Source: Roseburia_D yibonii
Lineage (GTDB): Bacteria; Bacillota; Clostridia; Lachnospirales; Lachnospiraceae
DNA: 64,000 nucleotides
Assembly: GCF_014297335.1 (NCBI RefSeq)
Contig: NZ_JACOQH010000001.1
Span: 62,001 to 126,000 of the forward strand
Direction: 5' to 3'
This document shows, in pieces, positions 16,076-26,000 of the stretch. Each line of letters begins with the position of its first letter. Position 1 is the first letter of the stretch. A model generated the notes under the pieces. That model saw nothing but the letters and a program-made list of their open reading frames with translations. It was not told where the DNA came from and made no database searches. A program made the translations under genes and the position numbers.

Positions 16076-17497
16076 TTATATTTTTTTATTTTTTTCTTCG
16101 ATCTGTTTTATCACATCCGTAATACACCTGACGCTCTCTTTCATCTCGTCCTCCGGCAGACTGCCATATCCGATCAAAAGCGTCGGCCATCCCCGTCCTT
16201 CCCTCTTTCCGATATAATTTGCGGAAAGTCCGTACAGACGGATGCCATGCGCTTTCCCGGTCTCGACCAGTTCTTCCTCCGATGCCTTCGTCTCAACCTC
16301 TACCAGAAAATGCAATCCCGCATTGTCCCCGTAAATCTTATGTACCCAAGTCTGCTTTTTTAATTCCTGGCTCATTCGGTCATGTTTGGCTCTGTATATT
16401 CCACGCATCCGGTTCAAATGCCGTTCAAAATATCCTTCCCGCATAAAGCGCGCCAGAACTTCCTGCTGTACCTTTGCAACCGTTGACGCGTAAAATCCAC
16501 AGTTCTCATGATATTTTTTTAACAGACGTTTTGGCAGTACCATGTAACTGATTCGAAGCGCCGGCGCGATACTTTTGGAAAAGGTTCCAAGGTAGATCAC
16601 ACTTCCCGTCTTGTCATTTCCCTGCAAAGACGGGATCGGCTTTCCCTTATACCGGAATTCACTGTCATGATCGTCTTCTATGATATAGCGTTCGGGATGC
16701 GCCGCCGCCCAGCCGAGCAATTCCATCCTGCGCTTTAACGGCATAACGATACCGAGCGGATACTGGTGTGACGGCATGGTATAAACGATATCCGGCTCAT
16801 GCTTCTGCACTTCCTGAAACGAGATCCCGTCTTTATCCATCGGAACGCCAAACACCGTGTAATGCATATTGCAAAACGTGCGGTATGCCTGCAGATAGGT
16901 CGGATTTTCCATGACAACCTTCTGATCCGGTCCTAAGATCTGCGCAAGCAAAAGCAGAAGGTACTCATTTCCGGCACCGATCACCACCTGTCCCAGCTCA
17001 CAGTTGACCCCCCTCGCCTGATGCAGATAACGGGTCACCTCCCGGCGCAGTGCTTCCTCTCCGGACGCATTTCCTGCCCGGAACAGCTTTTCTTCCTCTA
17101 AGAGAACATTTTTATTTATCTTCCGCCACGCATTGTAGGGAAAGTATTTTAGATCCACCATATAAGGGGAAAAATCGTAACGATATTCTTTTTTTTCTTC
17201 CACCGCAACGGGTTCCGCTTCCTCACTGCTTCCAGCTTTATAAATATCCATAATATCGCAGACATAATAACCGCTGCACGGCCGCGTCTCCACATATCCC
17301 TCTGACACGAGCTGTTCGTACGCAAGTTCTACCGTACTGCGGCTCACCGAGAGATTTCCCGCCAATAAACGAGTAGACGGTAATTTTTCTCCCTGAGAAA
17401 TCTTACCGTCTGCTATCTCATTTCTTATGTATTCATAAATCTGTTCATACAGTGCTCGCTTCCCATCGGGTTTTAACTCCATCATTATCTCGATCAT
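16076..17497 (-). CDS. MocR/PdxR-family regulator (GntR helix-turn-helix + aminotransferase domain)
   Basis: A 473-aa cytoplasmic regulator. The N-terminal winged helix (about 8-80) reads LYEQIYEYIRNEIADG, LPSTRLLAGNLSVSRSTVELAY and GYVETRPCSGYYV. Residues 110-470 are a fold-type I aminotransferase domain with VVIGAGNEYLLLLLAQIL, IIEDDHDSEFRY and the PLP-lysine region GTFSKSIAPALRISYM. Members sense PLP or PLP-amino-acid adducts. No vitamin B6 gene is nearby, so a PdxR role is not supported. It lies 16 nt after the DUF2225 gene, in the glnS transcript. Confidence 0.92.
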   Translation of the reverse strand: MIEIMMELKPDGKRALYEQIYEYIRNEIADGKISQGEKLPSTRLLAGNLSVSRSTVELAYEQLVSEGYVETRPCSGYYVCDIMDIYKAGSSEEAEPVAVEEKKEYRYDFSPYMVDLKYFPYNAWRKINKNVLLEEEKLFRAGNASGEEALRREVTRYLHQARGVNCELGQVVIGAGNEYLLLLLAQILGPDQKVVMENPTYLQAYRTFCNMHYTVFGVPMDKDGISFQEVQKHEPDIVYTMPSHQYPLGIVMPLKRRMELLGWAAAHPERYIIEDDHDSEFRYKGKPIPSLQGNDKTGSVIYLGTFSKSIAPALRISYMVLPKRLLKKYHENCGFYASTVAKVQQEVLARFMREGYFERHLNRMRGIYRAKHDRMSQELKKQTWVHKIYGDNAGLHFLVEVETKASEEELVETGKAHGIRLYGLSANYIGKREGRGWPTLLIGYGSLPEDEMKESVRCITDVIKQIEEKNKKI

Positions 17498-17513
17498 GGG
17501 AACACCTGTCTTT

Positions 17514-18386
17514 TTATTTTACGGATTTATCCTTATGGATTGCTGCTACTACTTTCTCTTTCATATCAAGTGCCTTGTCCTTGATCTTGCGGTTGGCAGA
17601 AGCAGAAGTGATGACATTCGCAAGGCATTTGGATGCCACATCATACTGTTTAAAGTGGAACGCCATGCATGCAAGTAAGTAATCCACCGTACTCTGATCC
17701 ATGCCGCACATCGGGAACATCTCTGTAGCAACCGCTTTCATAAAGCCTTCATACGCCTGTTTGTAAAATGCTTCCTCTTCCTGTGCGCACGCAGCTTTTT
17801 TTGCCTTGTTTTCCGGTGTATCCTCGGTAAGGCTTTCCTTCTGTGCGCGGAGCAGCCAGGAGATCACCAGACAGTTGTACGCTTTCTCACTGGTCTTTCC
17901 TTTTTTCGCGATCGCATTGAACAGGGAAAGCTTGTGCATTGCAACTGCGGTGTCATAATCATACGGCGCGGTCTCGCTTTCTTCCTTCTGCGGTTCTGCC
18001 TTGTAATTCTCGCAGATCTTTTCCTTTACCAGTTTTACCTGTCCGGCAGGAAGATGCTCAAAATAATTGTTGAGTGCCGTATAGCCGCAGAACGGGCAGG
18101 AAGTCACATTGTATTTTAAAGTATCGATATACTGAAAACGCGGGCGAAGGTCACGATCCGGCTCCTCGCGCTTTACACGTCCGTTCTTTACCATCTTACG
18201 CTTAAATACCTTGTCACAAACCGCGCAGCGCACTGCTTTTGCAAGTAAGAAGCTGTCCTCGGCCGGCACTTCCGCTTCCTTTGACACTTCTCCGCCTGCT
18301 CCTTTTTTCTTTTCTTCATCTGCGAAGAGATCCATCTCTCCATCTGTTTTTAAACCAAATTTTTCCAAACCTGAAAATAAGTTCAT
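17514..18386 (-). CDS. DUF2225-family zinc-ribbon protein
   Basis: A 290-aa soluble protein. It has a CAVCDKVFKRKMV knuckle and a second pair CPFCGY about 40 residues later, likely one zinc site, and between them DLRPRFQYIDTLKYNV, typical of DUF2225. The C-terminal half is helical and TPR-like (AFYKQAYEGFMKAVATEMFP, LLACMAFHFKQYDVASKCL). Function in the family is not established. It sits 21 nt after glnS and 16 nt before the MocR regulator. Confidence 0.85.
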   Translation of the reverse strand: MNLFSGLEKFGLKTDGEMDLFADEEKKKGAGGEVSKEAEVPAEDSFLLAKAVRCAVCDKVFKRKMVKNGRVKREEPDRDLRPRFQYIDTLKYNVTSCPFCGYTALNNYFEHLPAGQVKLVKEKICENYKAEPQKEESETAPYDYDTAVAMHKLSLFNAIAKKGKTSEKAYNCLVISWLLRAQKESLTEDTPENKAKKAACAQEEEAFYKQAYEGFMKAVATEMFPMCGMDQSTVDYLLACMAFHFKQYDVASKCLANVITSASANRKIKDKALDMKEKVVAAIHKDKSVK

Positions 18387-18407
18387 CTTCCCGTTCCCTC
18401 CAAATCT

Positions 18408-20081
18408 CTATTTTGTCTGTGTCGGCAGCTTATAAGAACTCTTAAGGGAAACGATACGGTTAAATACGAGCGCATCCTCTTTTGAATCCTTTGCGTCCAC
18501 GCAGAAATATCCCTGACGTACAAACTGAAAACTGTCATAAGCTTTCGCGTCTGCCAGTGCCGGTTCTACATAACATTCTTTTAAAATCGTCAGCGAATTC
18601 GGGTTTAAATTCAAACTTCCGTCCTCATTATACACCCCAAGCTCTTCGTCGACAATATTTTCATACAAACGGATCTCTGCTTTTTTTGCATACGGAGCCG
18701 GAACCCAGTGGATCGTTCCCTTTACTTTTCTGCCATCCGGGCTGTTTCCACCCTTGGATGCCGGATCATAGGTACAGTGGATCTCAACCACTTTTCCGTT
18801 TTCATCCTTTTTATAATCCACACATTTTACGAAATACGCCTGCATCAGACGCACCTCATTTCCAGGGAACATGCGGAAATATTTTTTGGGCGGATCTTCC
18901 ATAAAATCTTCTCTGTCAATATAAAGTTCGCGGCAGAACGGAACCGTGTGTGTTCCGAGTGCTTCGTTTTCCATGTTATTGACTACGGTCAGTTCTTCGA
19001 CCTGTCCCTCCGGATAATTGTCGATGATGACTTTGATTGGATCAAGCACCGCCATCATACGGGCACGCTTTAATTTCAGATCTTCACGGATGCAGTATTC
19101 GAGCATCGCGTAATCCGTCACGGAATTTGCCTTTGAAATACCGCAGAGTTCCACAAACTGCTTGATGGATTCCGGGGTAAAACCTCTTCTGCGCAGTGCG
19201 GCGATCGAAACCAGACGCGGGTCATCCCATCCGTCTACGATCCCCTCTTCTACCAGTTTTTTGATGTAGCGCTTTCCGGTAACCACATTTTTTAAATACA
19301 GTTTTGCAAACTCGATCTGTTTTGGCGGATTTTCAAATTCCAGTTCGCGTACCACCCAGTCATAAAGCGGTCTGTGATCCTCAAATTCCAGGGTACAGAT
19401 GGAATGTGTGATCCCCTCGATCGCATCTTCGATCGGATGTGCGAAATCATACATCGGATAGATACACCACTTGTCTCCGGTTCTGTGATGTGTCATATGC
19501 GCAACACGGTAGATGACCGGATCACGCATGTTGATATTCGGGGATGACATATCGATCCTTGCGCGAAGTACTTTCGTTCCGTCTTCGAATTTTCCGTTTT
19601 TCATATCCTCAAACAGCGCAAGGTTCTCTTCCACGCTCCGTCCCACCGACGGGTCTTCTTTTCCAGGCTCTGTCAGTGTACCACGGTACTCACGGATCTC
19701 ATCCGCAGTCAGGTCTGACACATACGCCTTGCCCTTGCGGATCAGCTTTACCGCGCACTCGTACATCTGGTCGAAATAATCGGATGCGAAAAACAGTCTG
19801 TCCTCCCAGTCCGCGCCGAGCCATTTGATGTCTTCCTTGATCGCTTCCACGAATTCGTTTTTTTCCTTGGTCGGATTCGTATCGTCAAAACGCATGTTAA
19901 ATTTTCCGCCGTATTCCTGCGCCAGTCCGTAATTTAAAAGGATGGACTTCGCATGTCCGATATGAAGGTAGCCGTTTGGCTCCGGCGGGAATCTAGTATG
20001 AACGGTCTTACAGTGACCCTCTTCTAAATCTTTATCAATGATCTGTTCAATGAAATTTCTGGAAACTGTTTCGTTTTCCAT
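18408..20081 (-). CDS. glnS: Glutaminyl-tRNA synthetase
   Basis: A 557-aa class I synthetase that charges tRNA-Gln. The HIGH region is FPPEPNGYLHIGHAKS, followed by FDDTNPTKEK and, later, GWDDPRLVSIAALRRRGFTP and CIREDLK, all diagnostic of GlnRS rather than GltX. The second ATP motif, normally VMSKR or similar, appears as VVTGKR, keeping the Lys but with Gly in place of Ser. The C-terminal anticodon-binding beta-barrels are present to the end. First gene of glnS-DUF2225-mocR, with SD GGAGG upstream. Confidence 0.95.
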   Translation of the reverse strand: MENETVSRNFIEQIIDKDLEEGHCKTVHTRFPPEPNGYLHIGHAKSILLNYGLAQEYGGKFNMRFDDTNPTKEKNEFVEAIKEDIKWLGADWEDRLFFASDYFDQMYECAVKLIRKGKAYVSDLTADEIREYRGTLTEPGKEDPSVGRSVEENLALFEDMKNGKFEDGTKVLRARIDMSSPNINMRDPVIYRVAHMTHHRTGDKWCIYPMYDFAHPIEDAIEGITHSICTLEFEDHRPLYDWVVRELEFENPPKQIEFAKLYLKNVVTGKRYIKKLVEEGIVDGWDDPRLVSIAALRRRGFTPESIKQFVELCGISKANSVTDYAMLEYCIREDLKLKRARMMAVLDPIKVIIDNYPEGQVEELTVVNNMENEALGTHTVPFCRELYIDREDFMEDPPKKYFRMFPGNEVRLMQAYFVKCVDYKKDENGKVVEIHCTYDPASKGGNSPDGRKVKGTIHWVPAPYAKKAEIRLYENIVDEELGVYNEDGSLNLNPNSLTILKECYVEPALADAKAYDSFQFVRQGYFCVDAKDSKEDALVFNRIVSLKSSYKLPTQTK

Positions 20082-20123
20082 TGTATCTTCCTCCTGCTAA
20101 ACTTACTCTATCACAATATTCTT

Positions 20124-20152
20124 ATTATAAGGAAAATAATTTTGAAAAGCAA
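20124..20152 (-). promoter_or_regulatory. Sigma-A promoter of glnS
   Basis: Minus strand: -35 TTGCTT (20147-20152), 17-nt spacer, -10 TATAAT (20124-20129). The leader is too short for a T-box. Confidence 0.8.
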
Positions 20153-20172
20153 CTGATAACTGCTAAAATCTT

Positions 20173-21147
20173 CTAATTATTTTCCGCGAAATAAGCGTCT
20201 ATTCCATTCGCGATCCCGGCCGCGATCTTCGCCTGATAATCCGCTGTCGCCATACGCGTATCCTCTGCCGGATTGGTCATATATCCCATCTCGACGATCG
20301 TAACCGGAACCTGGCACCAGTTGATCCCGCTCATCGAATCTGTCTCCCAGACATACTCCTTTTTGCATCCGGTCGATGCCACCAGCGCATCCAGCACATG
20401 GGAGGAAAGACTTTTGCTCTTTGCGTAAAGGGAAGCATTGTACGGATTGGAGGATGTCTGGCAGATTGTCATCGCCCCGTTCGCATCCGCGTTTTCCGAA
20501 CCGTTCGCGTGTATGCGCACAAACGCGTCCGCTCCCGCATTGTTTGCCACTGCCGCACGCTCGCTGTTGCTGATGTTTACATCATTGGACGTGCGCACCA
20601 TGATAACGCGATAGCCCCGTCCTTCCAGCTCCGTCTGTAATTTTAATGCCACTTCAAGATTCAGCTCATACTCCGTCATTCCTGTGGTCGTCCCTGTCGT
20701 TCCACCGGCAACTTTCGCTTTCATCTCCGATGCCCCGGGTCCGACCGGCTCTTTTTCATTATTGCCCTTTGCCTGATGTCCCGCATCGATCACGACCAGC
20801 TTTCCTGCGGTACTCTGCTGCGCGTCCGCTGTCTCCTCGCTCTGCGGCTGTTCTTCCGCCGCCTGGGTCTCAGTCTCTTCTGTCTCCTCTGCCGCCGGAT
20901 TTCCCTGAGCCTCCGTACTTTCCATTGTTTCCGTTTCTTCCGGAATTTCAGTGCCTGCGGTCTCCTCCGTCATTTCTTCCGGCATCTCCACTGCCTCCGT
21001 CTCCGTTTCTAATTCCACACCGGTTTCTGTTTCCCGGATCACCGCTTCTGTCGTTTCCGCTGCCGGCTCTGTCTTCTGTCCACATCCCGCGCAGCCGATA
21101 AGCATTCCCGTAATCAGAAGTAAGATCCCTGCCTGTTTTCTTTTCAT
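20173..21147 (-). CDS. N-acetylmuramoyl-L-alanine amidase lipoprotein (Amidase_3)
   Basis: A 324-aa lipoprotein (lipobox near GCAGC at residues 19-23). Residues 30-115 are an extremely Glu/Thr-rich, probably extended stalk. The catalytic domain (about 117-324) is a zinc amidase of the AmiC/CwlB type that cuts the bond between MurNAc and L-Ala: first zinc ligand in VVIDAGHQ, another His in RIHANGSE, catalytic Glu in VEMGYMTN. Likely a membrane-tethered peptidoglycan hydrolase in growth, division or spore development; no partner gene adjoins it. Confidence 0.92.
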   Translation of the reverse strand: MKRKQAGILLLITGMLIGCAGCGQKTEPAAETTEAVIRETETGVELETETEAVEMPEEMTEETAGTEIPEETETMESTEAQGNPAAEETEETETQAAEEQPQSEETADAQQSTAGKLVVIDAGHQAKGNNEKEPVGPGASEMKAKVAGGTTGTTTGMTEYELNLEVALKLQTELEGRGYRVIMVRTSNDVNISNSERAAVANNAGADAFVRIHANGSENADANGAMTICQTSSNPYNASLYAKSKSLSSHVLDALVASTGCKKEYVWETDSMSGINWCQVPVTIVEMGYMTNPAEDTRMATADYQAKIAAGIANGIDAYFAENN

Positions 21148-21182
21148 GTTCTTCCCTCTCTCTTTCTTTTTACCTGCTCTCT

Positions 21183-21211
21183 ATTTTATCAGTCCGGGCG
21201 CCATCTGTAAA
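21183..21211 (-). promoter_or_regulatory. Promoter of the amidase gene
   Basis: Minus strand: -35 TTTACA (21206-21211), 17-nt spacer, -10 TAAAAT (21183-21188), about 35 nt upstream of the start codon and just after the preceding gene's terminator. Confidence 0.65.
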
Positions 21212-21257
21212 CAGAGACGGAATGCACTTTCCTCTGCCGCTTTTCCGCCGTTATAGC

Positions 21258-21291
21258 AAAACAGGCAGCTCCCTGCCCGGGAACCGCCTGT
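21258..21291 (-). terminator. Terminator of the rhomboid-like gene
   Basis: Minus-strand hairpin ACAGGC-G-GTTCCC / GGGAGC-T-GCCTGT with loop GGGCA, followed by TTTTGC, starting 11 nt after the stop codon. Confidence 0.8.
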
Positions 21292-21301
21292 ATCTGCTCC
21301 T

Positions 21302-22213
21302 TTAACTTCTGTGTACATGTTTATGCGTAAACAGATGATCCTGACAATATTCGTAATTTCCTTCACATTTGGAGCAGAAACGGAACTCCAGATTCGGATC
21401 GTCCAGTTCTGTTCTGCCGCAGATCGCGCATTTGTGCTTCGAGATCTTTGCCCCGCGTCTGCTCTCCCCGGTACTTGCCCGGTATGCCCTGCGCCGGTGT
21501 ACCTCATGCGGCGTGTAACGCTGCAGATTTTTGGTAGACAGATAAAAGATCAGGAAGTTTAACAGGGATAAGAGGATCGTCACTAACATGATGATCGTCA
21601 CCCACCATGCCATTGCCGTTCCAAGCACCGCATGGATACTGGCAAAGGTACGGATCAGATCATAGCCGATAAACGCCAGATATACCCATGCCATCCATTT
21701 CATCTTGATCGGAATGATAAAGTATAACATCACCTGCATGTCCGGATACATTGCCGCAAATGCCAGAAAGATCGACATATTGATGTAAGTCGTGCTGATG
21801 ATGCCGCCCATCAGGCTGCTTGCCATATAAGCGGATGCCTGTCCGAAGATCAGATAGATCACACCATACATGAGAAGACTGCCGACAACGGTCAGCAGAA
21901 TGCCTCCGAAAATATAAACATTAAACCGGAAGGTTCCCCAGGTATTCTCCAATACCCGGCCAAGCTGAAAATAAAACAACATCATGATGATCAGGAAAAA
22001 CACATTGCTGTCCGTCGGCTGGAAGATCCAGGTGATGATCCGCCAGATCTGTCCGTGCAGTACATAGTACGGCTGCATATTCAGATATCCCAAAAGCGTC
22101 GGGCTTAAATACTGTAAGAAAAATCCGATGCAGTACGCTCCGATCAGATATATGATCAGGTTCGGAATCGCGTATCTGCCAAACTTCCGTTCCATTTTAT
22201 TCAGAAAATCCAT
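21302..22213 (-). CDS. Rhomboid-fold membrane protein with C-terminal zinc ribbon (probable pseudoprotease)
   Basis: A 303-aa protein with about six membrane helices (residues 15-240). The first loop and second helix, HGQIWRIITWIF...QLGRVLENTWG, fit rhomboid/derlin proteins. The active-site GxSG motif is absent: the equivalent segment reads YMASSLMGG, so proteolysis is doubtful. The cytoplasmic tail ends in a four-Cys/His module (CAICGR..., FCSKCEGNYEYC, HLFTHKH). ATG 22213 has GGAG 9 nt upstream; the longer frame start at 22327 would read through the promoter. Exact role unknown. Confidence 0.8.
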   Translation of the reverse strand: MDFLNKMERKFGRYAIPNLIIYLIGAYCIGFFLQYLSPTLLGYLNMQPYYVLHGQIWRIITWIFQPTDSNVFFLIIMMLFYFQLGRVLENTWGTFRFNVYIFGGILLTVVGSLLMYGVIYLIFGQASAYMASSLMGGIISTTYINMSIFLAFAAMYPDMQVMLYFIIPIKMKWMAWVYLAFIGYDLIRTFASIHAVLGTAMAWWVTIIMLVTILLSLLNFLIFYLSTKNLQRYTPHEVHRRRAYRASTGESRRGAKISKHKCAICGRTELDDPNLEFRFCSKCEGNYEYCQDHLFTHKHVHRS

Positions 22214-22249
22214 ATTTCTCACTCCATTTTTCTTGATTTGATTAAGAAA

Positions 22250-22276
22250 GCAGCTGCCGCCATCCGCAGCAACTGC
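22250..22276 (-). other. Stable hairpin in the leader of the rhomboid-like mRNA
   Basis: An 11-bp stem with two G-U pairs (GCAGTTGCTGC / GCGGCAGCTGC, loop GGATG) lies between the promoter and ATG 22213, followed by TTTCTTAATC. It may be an attenuator or mRNA-stabilising element; no known riboswitch is recognised. Confidence 0.45.
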
Positions 22277-22289
22277 CAGCCTTTTTCTC

Positions 22290-22318
22290 ATTATATGGTT
22301 CGGGAAAACTTTTGTCAA
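22290..22318 (-). promoter_or_regulatory. Perfect-consensus promoter of the rhomboid-like gene
   Basis: Minus strand: -35 TTGACA (22313-22318), 17-nt spacer, -10 TATAAT (22290-22295). It should be strong and constitutive, which contrasts with the unknown role of the gene. Confidence 0.88.
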
Positions 22319-22355
22319 TGAATGCACTGTTTCTTCATAAAAACTTTATAATTCT

Positions 22356-22832
22356 TTACAATTCACTGTCATCCATGATCTCATATTCCAGTCTGCTTCC
22401 CTGCATACGCATAATTTCCGGAGACTCCTGTTCTTCCACCGCTTCTTCCGCCATCACCCGGGACTGCGGTCGCTGCATAGTCCCTCCTCCCTGCATGTTC
22501 TGCGGCTGCTGCATAGTTTCTCCGCTCTGCATGTTCTGCGGCTGCTGCATAGTTCCTCCGCTCTGCATGTTCTGCGGCTGTCCTGCATTTGCTCCGGTCC
22601 GTGGTTCTTTTCCGCCGTTCCATGACATATTGTATACAGGAACACAGAGTTCATCCCCCACCTGCAGATTATAGATATTTACATAAGGGTTGGCATACAT
22701 GAGTGCCGAGACACTGACTCCATGCATTTTCCCGATTTTATATAAAGTATCTCCTTCTTTTACTACGTGAATGATTCCGGTGCAGTTCGCCGTCATATAC
22801 CGGTTATGCACCATATTTGCTCCCTGATCCAT
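22356..22832 (-). CDS. LysM-domain protein with Gln/Met/Gly-rich repeats
   Basis: A 158-aa protein without signal peptide. A LysM domain (about 20-66) reads IHVVKEGDTLYKIGKMHGVSVSALMYANP...VGDELCVP. Then comes a repeat region with three 12-residue units of the type QPQNMQSGGTMQ, and an acidic tail. LysM proteins lacking a signal peptide in spore-formers are often spore-coat or cortex proteins (SafA-like), so a spore role is plausible but unproven. GGGAG lies 8 nt before ATG 22832. No sigma-A promoter was recognised upstream, compatible with a sporulation sigma factor. Confidence 0.75.
   Translation of the reverse strand: MDQGANMVHNRYMTANCTGIIHVVKEGDTLYKIGKMHGVSVSALMYANPYVNIYNLQVGDELCVPVYNMSWNGGKEPRTGANAGQPQNMQSGGTMQQPQNMQSGETMQQPQNMQGGGTMQRPQSRVMAEEAVEEQESPEIMRMQGSRLEYEIMDDSEL
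22465..22580. repeat. 36-bp tandem repeats in the LysM gene
   Basis: Three full units at 22465-22500, 22501-22536 and 22537-22572 plus a partial fourth, with few differences between the last two. They encode the 12-residue repeats; copy number could change by recombination without shifting the frame. Confidence 0.85.
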
Positions 22833-22946
22833 GATCCTTACTCCCGATTTCTTTCCCTTTATCTTATTCTGTTTTGGGCATTTTGTTCCCTTTTTACCGG
22901 AAAATCAGGGAAAATATAAACTATTTCTAAAATTAATTTTTCCTCG

Positions 22947-22975
22947 TTGTTTTTTGTATTTTCCTGTCGTATAAT
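22947..22975 (+). promoter_or_regulatory. Promoter of the activase-like gene
   Basis: -35 TTGTTT (22947-22952), 17-nt spacer, -10 TATAAT (22970-22975), about 58 nt before ATG 23034. Confidence 0.7.
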
Positions 22976-23033
22976 GTACCTTGTTCAATTTACAGTGATG
23001 TATATATATAATATGAAATAACAGGTGATATTT

Positions 23034-26000
23034 ATGGAAAACAATAACTTGCACAAGCTTGGTATAGACATTGGTTCTACTACCGTAAAAGTTGCAGTCT
23101 TAAATGAAAAAGATGAACTTTTATTTTCAGATTACGAGAGACATTTCGCGAATATCCGTGAGACGTTGAAGTCACTGGTGGAAAAAATGCACCAGACCCT
23201 CGGCAATATCGCGCTCTCTCCGATGATCACCGGTTCCGGCGGACTTACCCTCGCAAAGCATCTGGGTATTCCGTTTGTCCAGGAGGTTATCTCTGTTTCT
23301 ACCGCTCTGCAGCACTATGCGCCGCAGACGGACGTCGCCATCGAACTTGGCGGTGAGGATGCCAAGATCATCTATTTTGAAGGCGGTAACGTAGAACAAC
23401 GTATGAATGGAATCTGTGCCGGTGGTACCGGCTCTTTTATTGACCAGATGGCTTCCCTTTTACAGACCGATGCCCCTGGTCTGAATGAGTATGCCAAAAA
23501 TTACAAGGCGATCTACCCGATCGCTGCACGCTGTGGTGTATTTGCGAAGACAGATATCCAGCCGCTCATCAACGAAGGTGCGACCAGAGAGGATCTCTCC
23601 GCTTCCATCTTCCAGGCTGTCGTCAACCAGACCATCAGTGGTCTTGCCTGTGGAAAACCGATCCGCGGACACGTTGCTTTTCTCGGCGGTCCACTTCACT
23701 TTCTCTCAGAATTAAAGGCCACTTTCATCCGCACATTAAAGCTGGATGACGAGCATGCGATCACACCGGAAAATTCCCATCTTTTCGCTGCGATCGGATC
23801 TGCCTTAAACTATAAATCCGAAGTTACGACTACAACGGACGAGCTTCTTGAAAAGCTCTCATCCGACATTCATATGGAATTTGAAGTGGAACGTATGGAG
23901 CCTCTCTTTAAAGATCAGGCAGAGTACGATGCATTTTTAGACCGTCATAGCAACAACCATGTCACGACCGGTGATATCGCGTCCTACAAGGGCGACTGTT
24001 ATCTCGGTATCGATGCCGGCTCTACCACGACCAAAGTCGCGCTGGTAGGCGAGGACGGCTCCCTGCTCTACTCTTTTTACAGCAACAACAACGGAAGCCC
24101 GCTCGCGACCTGTATCCGTTCGATCAAGGAGATCTACCGTCTTCTTCCTGCGGACGCGCATATCGTGCACTCCTGTTCTACCGGTTACGGCGAGGCTCTG
24201 ATCAAAGCTGCCTTAATGCTGGATGAGGGAGAGGTTGAAACCGTTTCCCACTACTATGCCGCTGCATTCTTTGATCCGGAGGTTGACTGTATCCTCGACA
24301 TCGGTGGTCAGGATATGAAATGCATCAAGATCAAGAATCAGACCGTAGACAGCGTCCAGTTGAACGAAGCCTGCTCCTCCGGCTGCGGTTCCTTCATCGA
24401 GACCTTTGCAAAATCCCTTAACTTCTCGGTACAGGACTTCGCGAAGGAAGCCCTGTTTGCGAAAAATCCGATCGATCTCGGAACACGCTGTACGGTATTT
24501 ATGAATTCCAAGGTAAAACAGGCGCAGAAGGAAGGCGCTTCCGTTGCGGATATTTCCGCCGGACTTGCCTACTCCGTCATCAAGAATGCACTGTTTAAGG
24601 TTATCAAGCTTTCTGATCCGAGCGAACTCGGAAAAAATATCGTTGTACAGGGTGGTACTTTCTATAATGATGCTGTTTTGCGCAGCTTTGAAAAGATTTC
24701 CGGCTGCAAGGCAACCAGACCGGATATTGCAGGTATCATGGGTGCATTCGGTGCCGCTTTGATTGCCAGAGAACGTCACACCAAAGACTATACTTCCACT
24801 ATGCTTGGCATCAATGATATCAACAAGCTGACCTTTGATACAAAGCTGACCCGCTGCCAGGGATGTACGAACCACTGTCTTTTAACGATCAACCTGTTTT
24901 CGGGCAACCGCCGCTATATTACCGGTAACCGCTGTGAACGCGGACTGGGCAAGGCAAAGAGCAGCGAAAATATCCCGAACCTGTTTGAATACAAAAACAA
25001 ACGGATCTTTGACTATGAACCGCTCTCCGATGCGGAAGCGGTGCGTGGAGCCATCGGTATCCCGAGAGTATTAAATATGTACGAAAACTACCCGTTCTGG
25101 GCTACCTTCTTTAAAGCCCTGAAATTTAAGGTAGTGCTCTCCCCGCAGTCCACACGTTCCATTTACGAGCTTGGCATCGAATCGATCCCGAGTGAATCGG
25201 AATGTTATCCGGCGAAACTGGCGCACGGCCACGTTTCCTGGCTGATCCATCAGGGGATTGACTGCATTTTTTATCCGTGTATTCCATATGAGCGGAACGA
25301 ATTTCCGGATTCCAACAACCACTACAACTGCCCGATCGTAACCTCCTACGCGGAAAACATCAAAAATAACGTGGACGAGATCACATCCGGACAGGTACGG
25401 TTCTTAAATCCGTTTATGTCTTTCACAAATAAAAAGGTTCTCTCCAGACGTCTCGAAGAGATCTTTAAAGAGGAATTTGACATTCCGGCATCGGAAGTGC
25501 ACGCTGCCGCGGATGCCGCATGGCAGGAACTTTCCAATACCAGAGAGGAAATGAAGAAAAAGGGCGAAGAAGTCATCGCCTACTTAAAGAAGACCGGCAA
25601 ACGCGGTATCGTCCTCGCCGGACGTCCTTACCATGTGGACCCGGAGATCAACCACGGTATCCCGGAACTGATCAACTCCTACGGTCTTGCAGTGCTGACC
25701 GAGGATTCCGTTGCGCATCTGGCAAAAGTGGAACGTCCGCTTATCGTTATGGATCAGTGGATGTACCACTCAAGACTCTACGCCGCTGCCAACTATGTAA
25801 AGACGACCGACAACCTGGATCTGATCCAGTTAAACTCTTTCGGCTGCGGTCTCGACGCCGTAACAACGGACTGTGTGAGCGACATTTTGACCAAATCCGG
25901 CAAGATCTACACCTGCTTAAAGATCGATGAGGTAAACAATCTCGGTGCCGCGCGTATCCGTGTACGCTCCTTACTCGCCGCGATCCGCGTGCGTGAAATG

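Noticed and set aside
16076..17497. Calling the MocR-type regulator PdxR
   Set aside because: No pdxS/pdxT or other vitamin B6 gene is in the neighbourhood.
20082..20172. T-box leader in front of glnS
   Set aside because: The promoter lies about 40 nt from the start codon, leaving no room for a T-box.
22465..22580. CRISPR-like array
   Set aside because: The units are contiguous, in frame and coding, without spacers; no cas genes in the window.
24213..24875. 220-codon minus-strand frame
   Set aside because: Antisense to the activase-like gene, no recognisable domain or ribosome-binding site.
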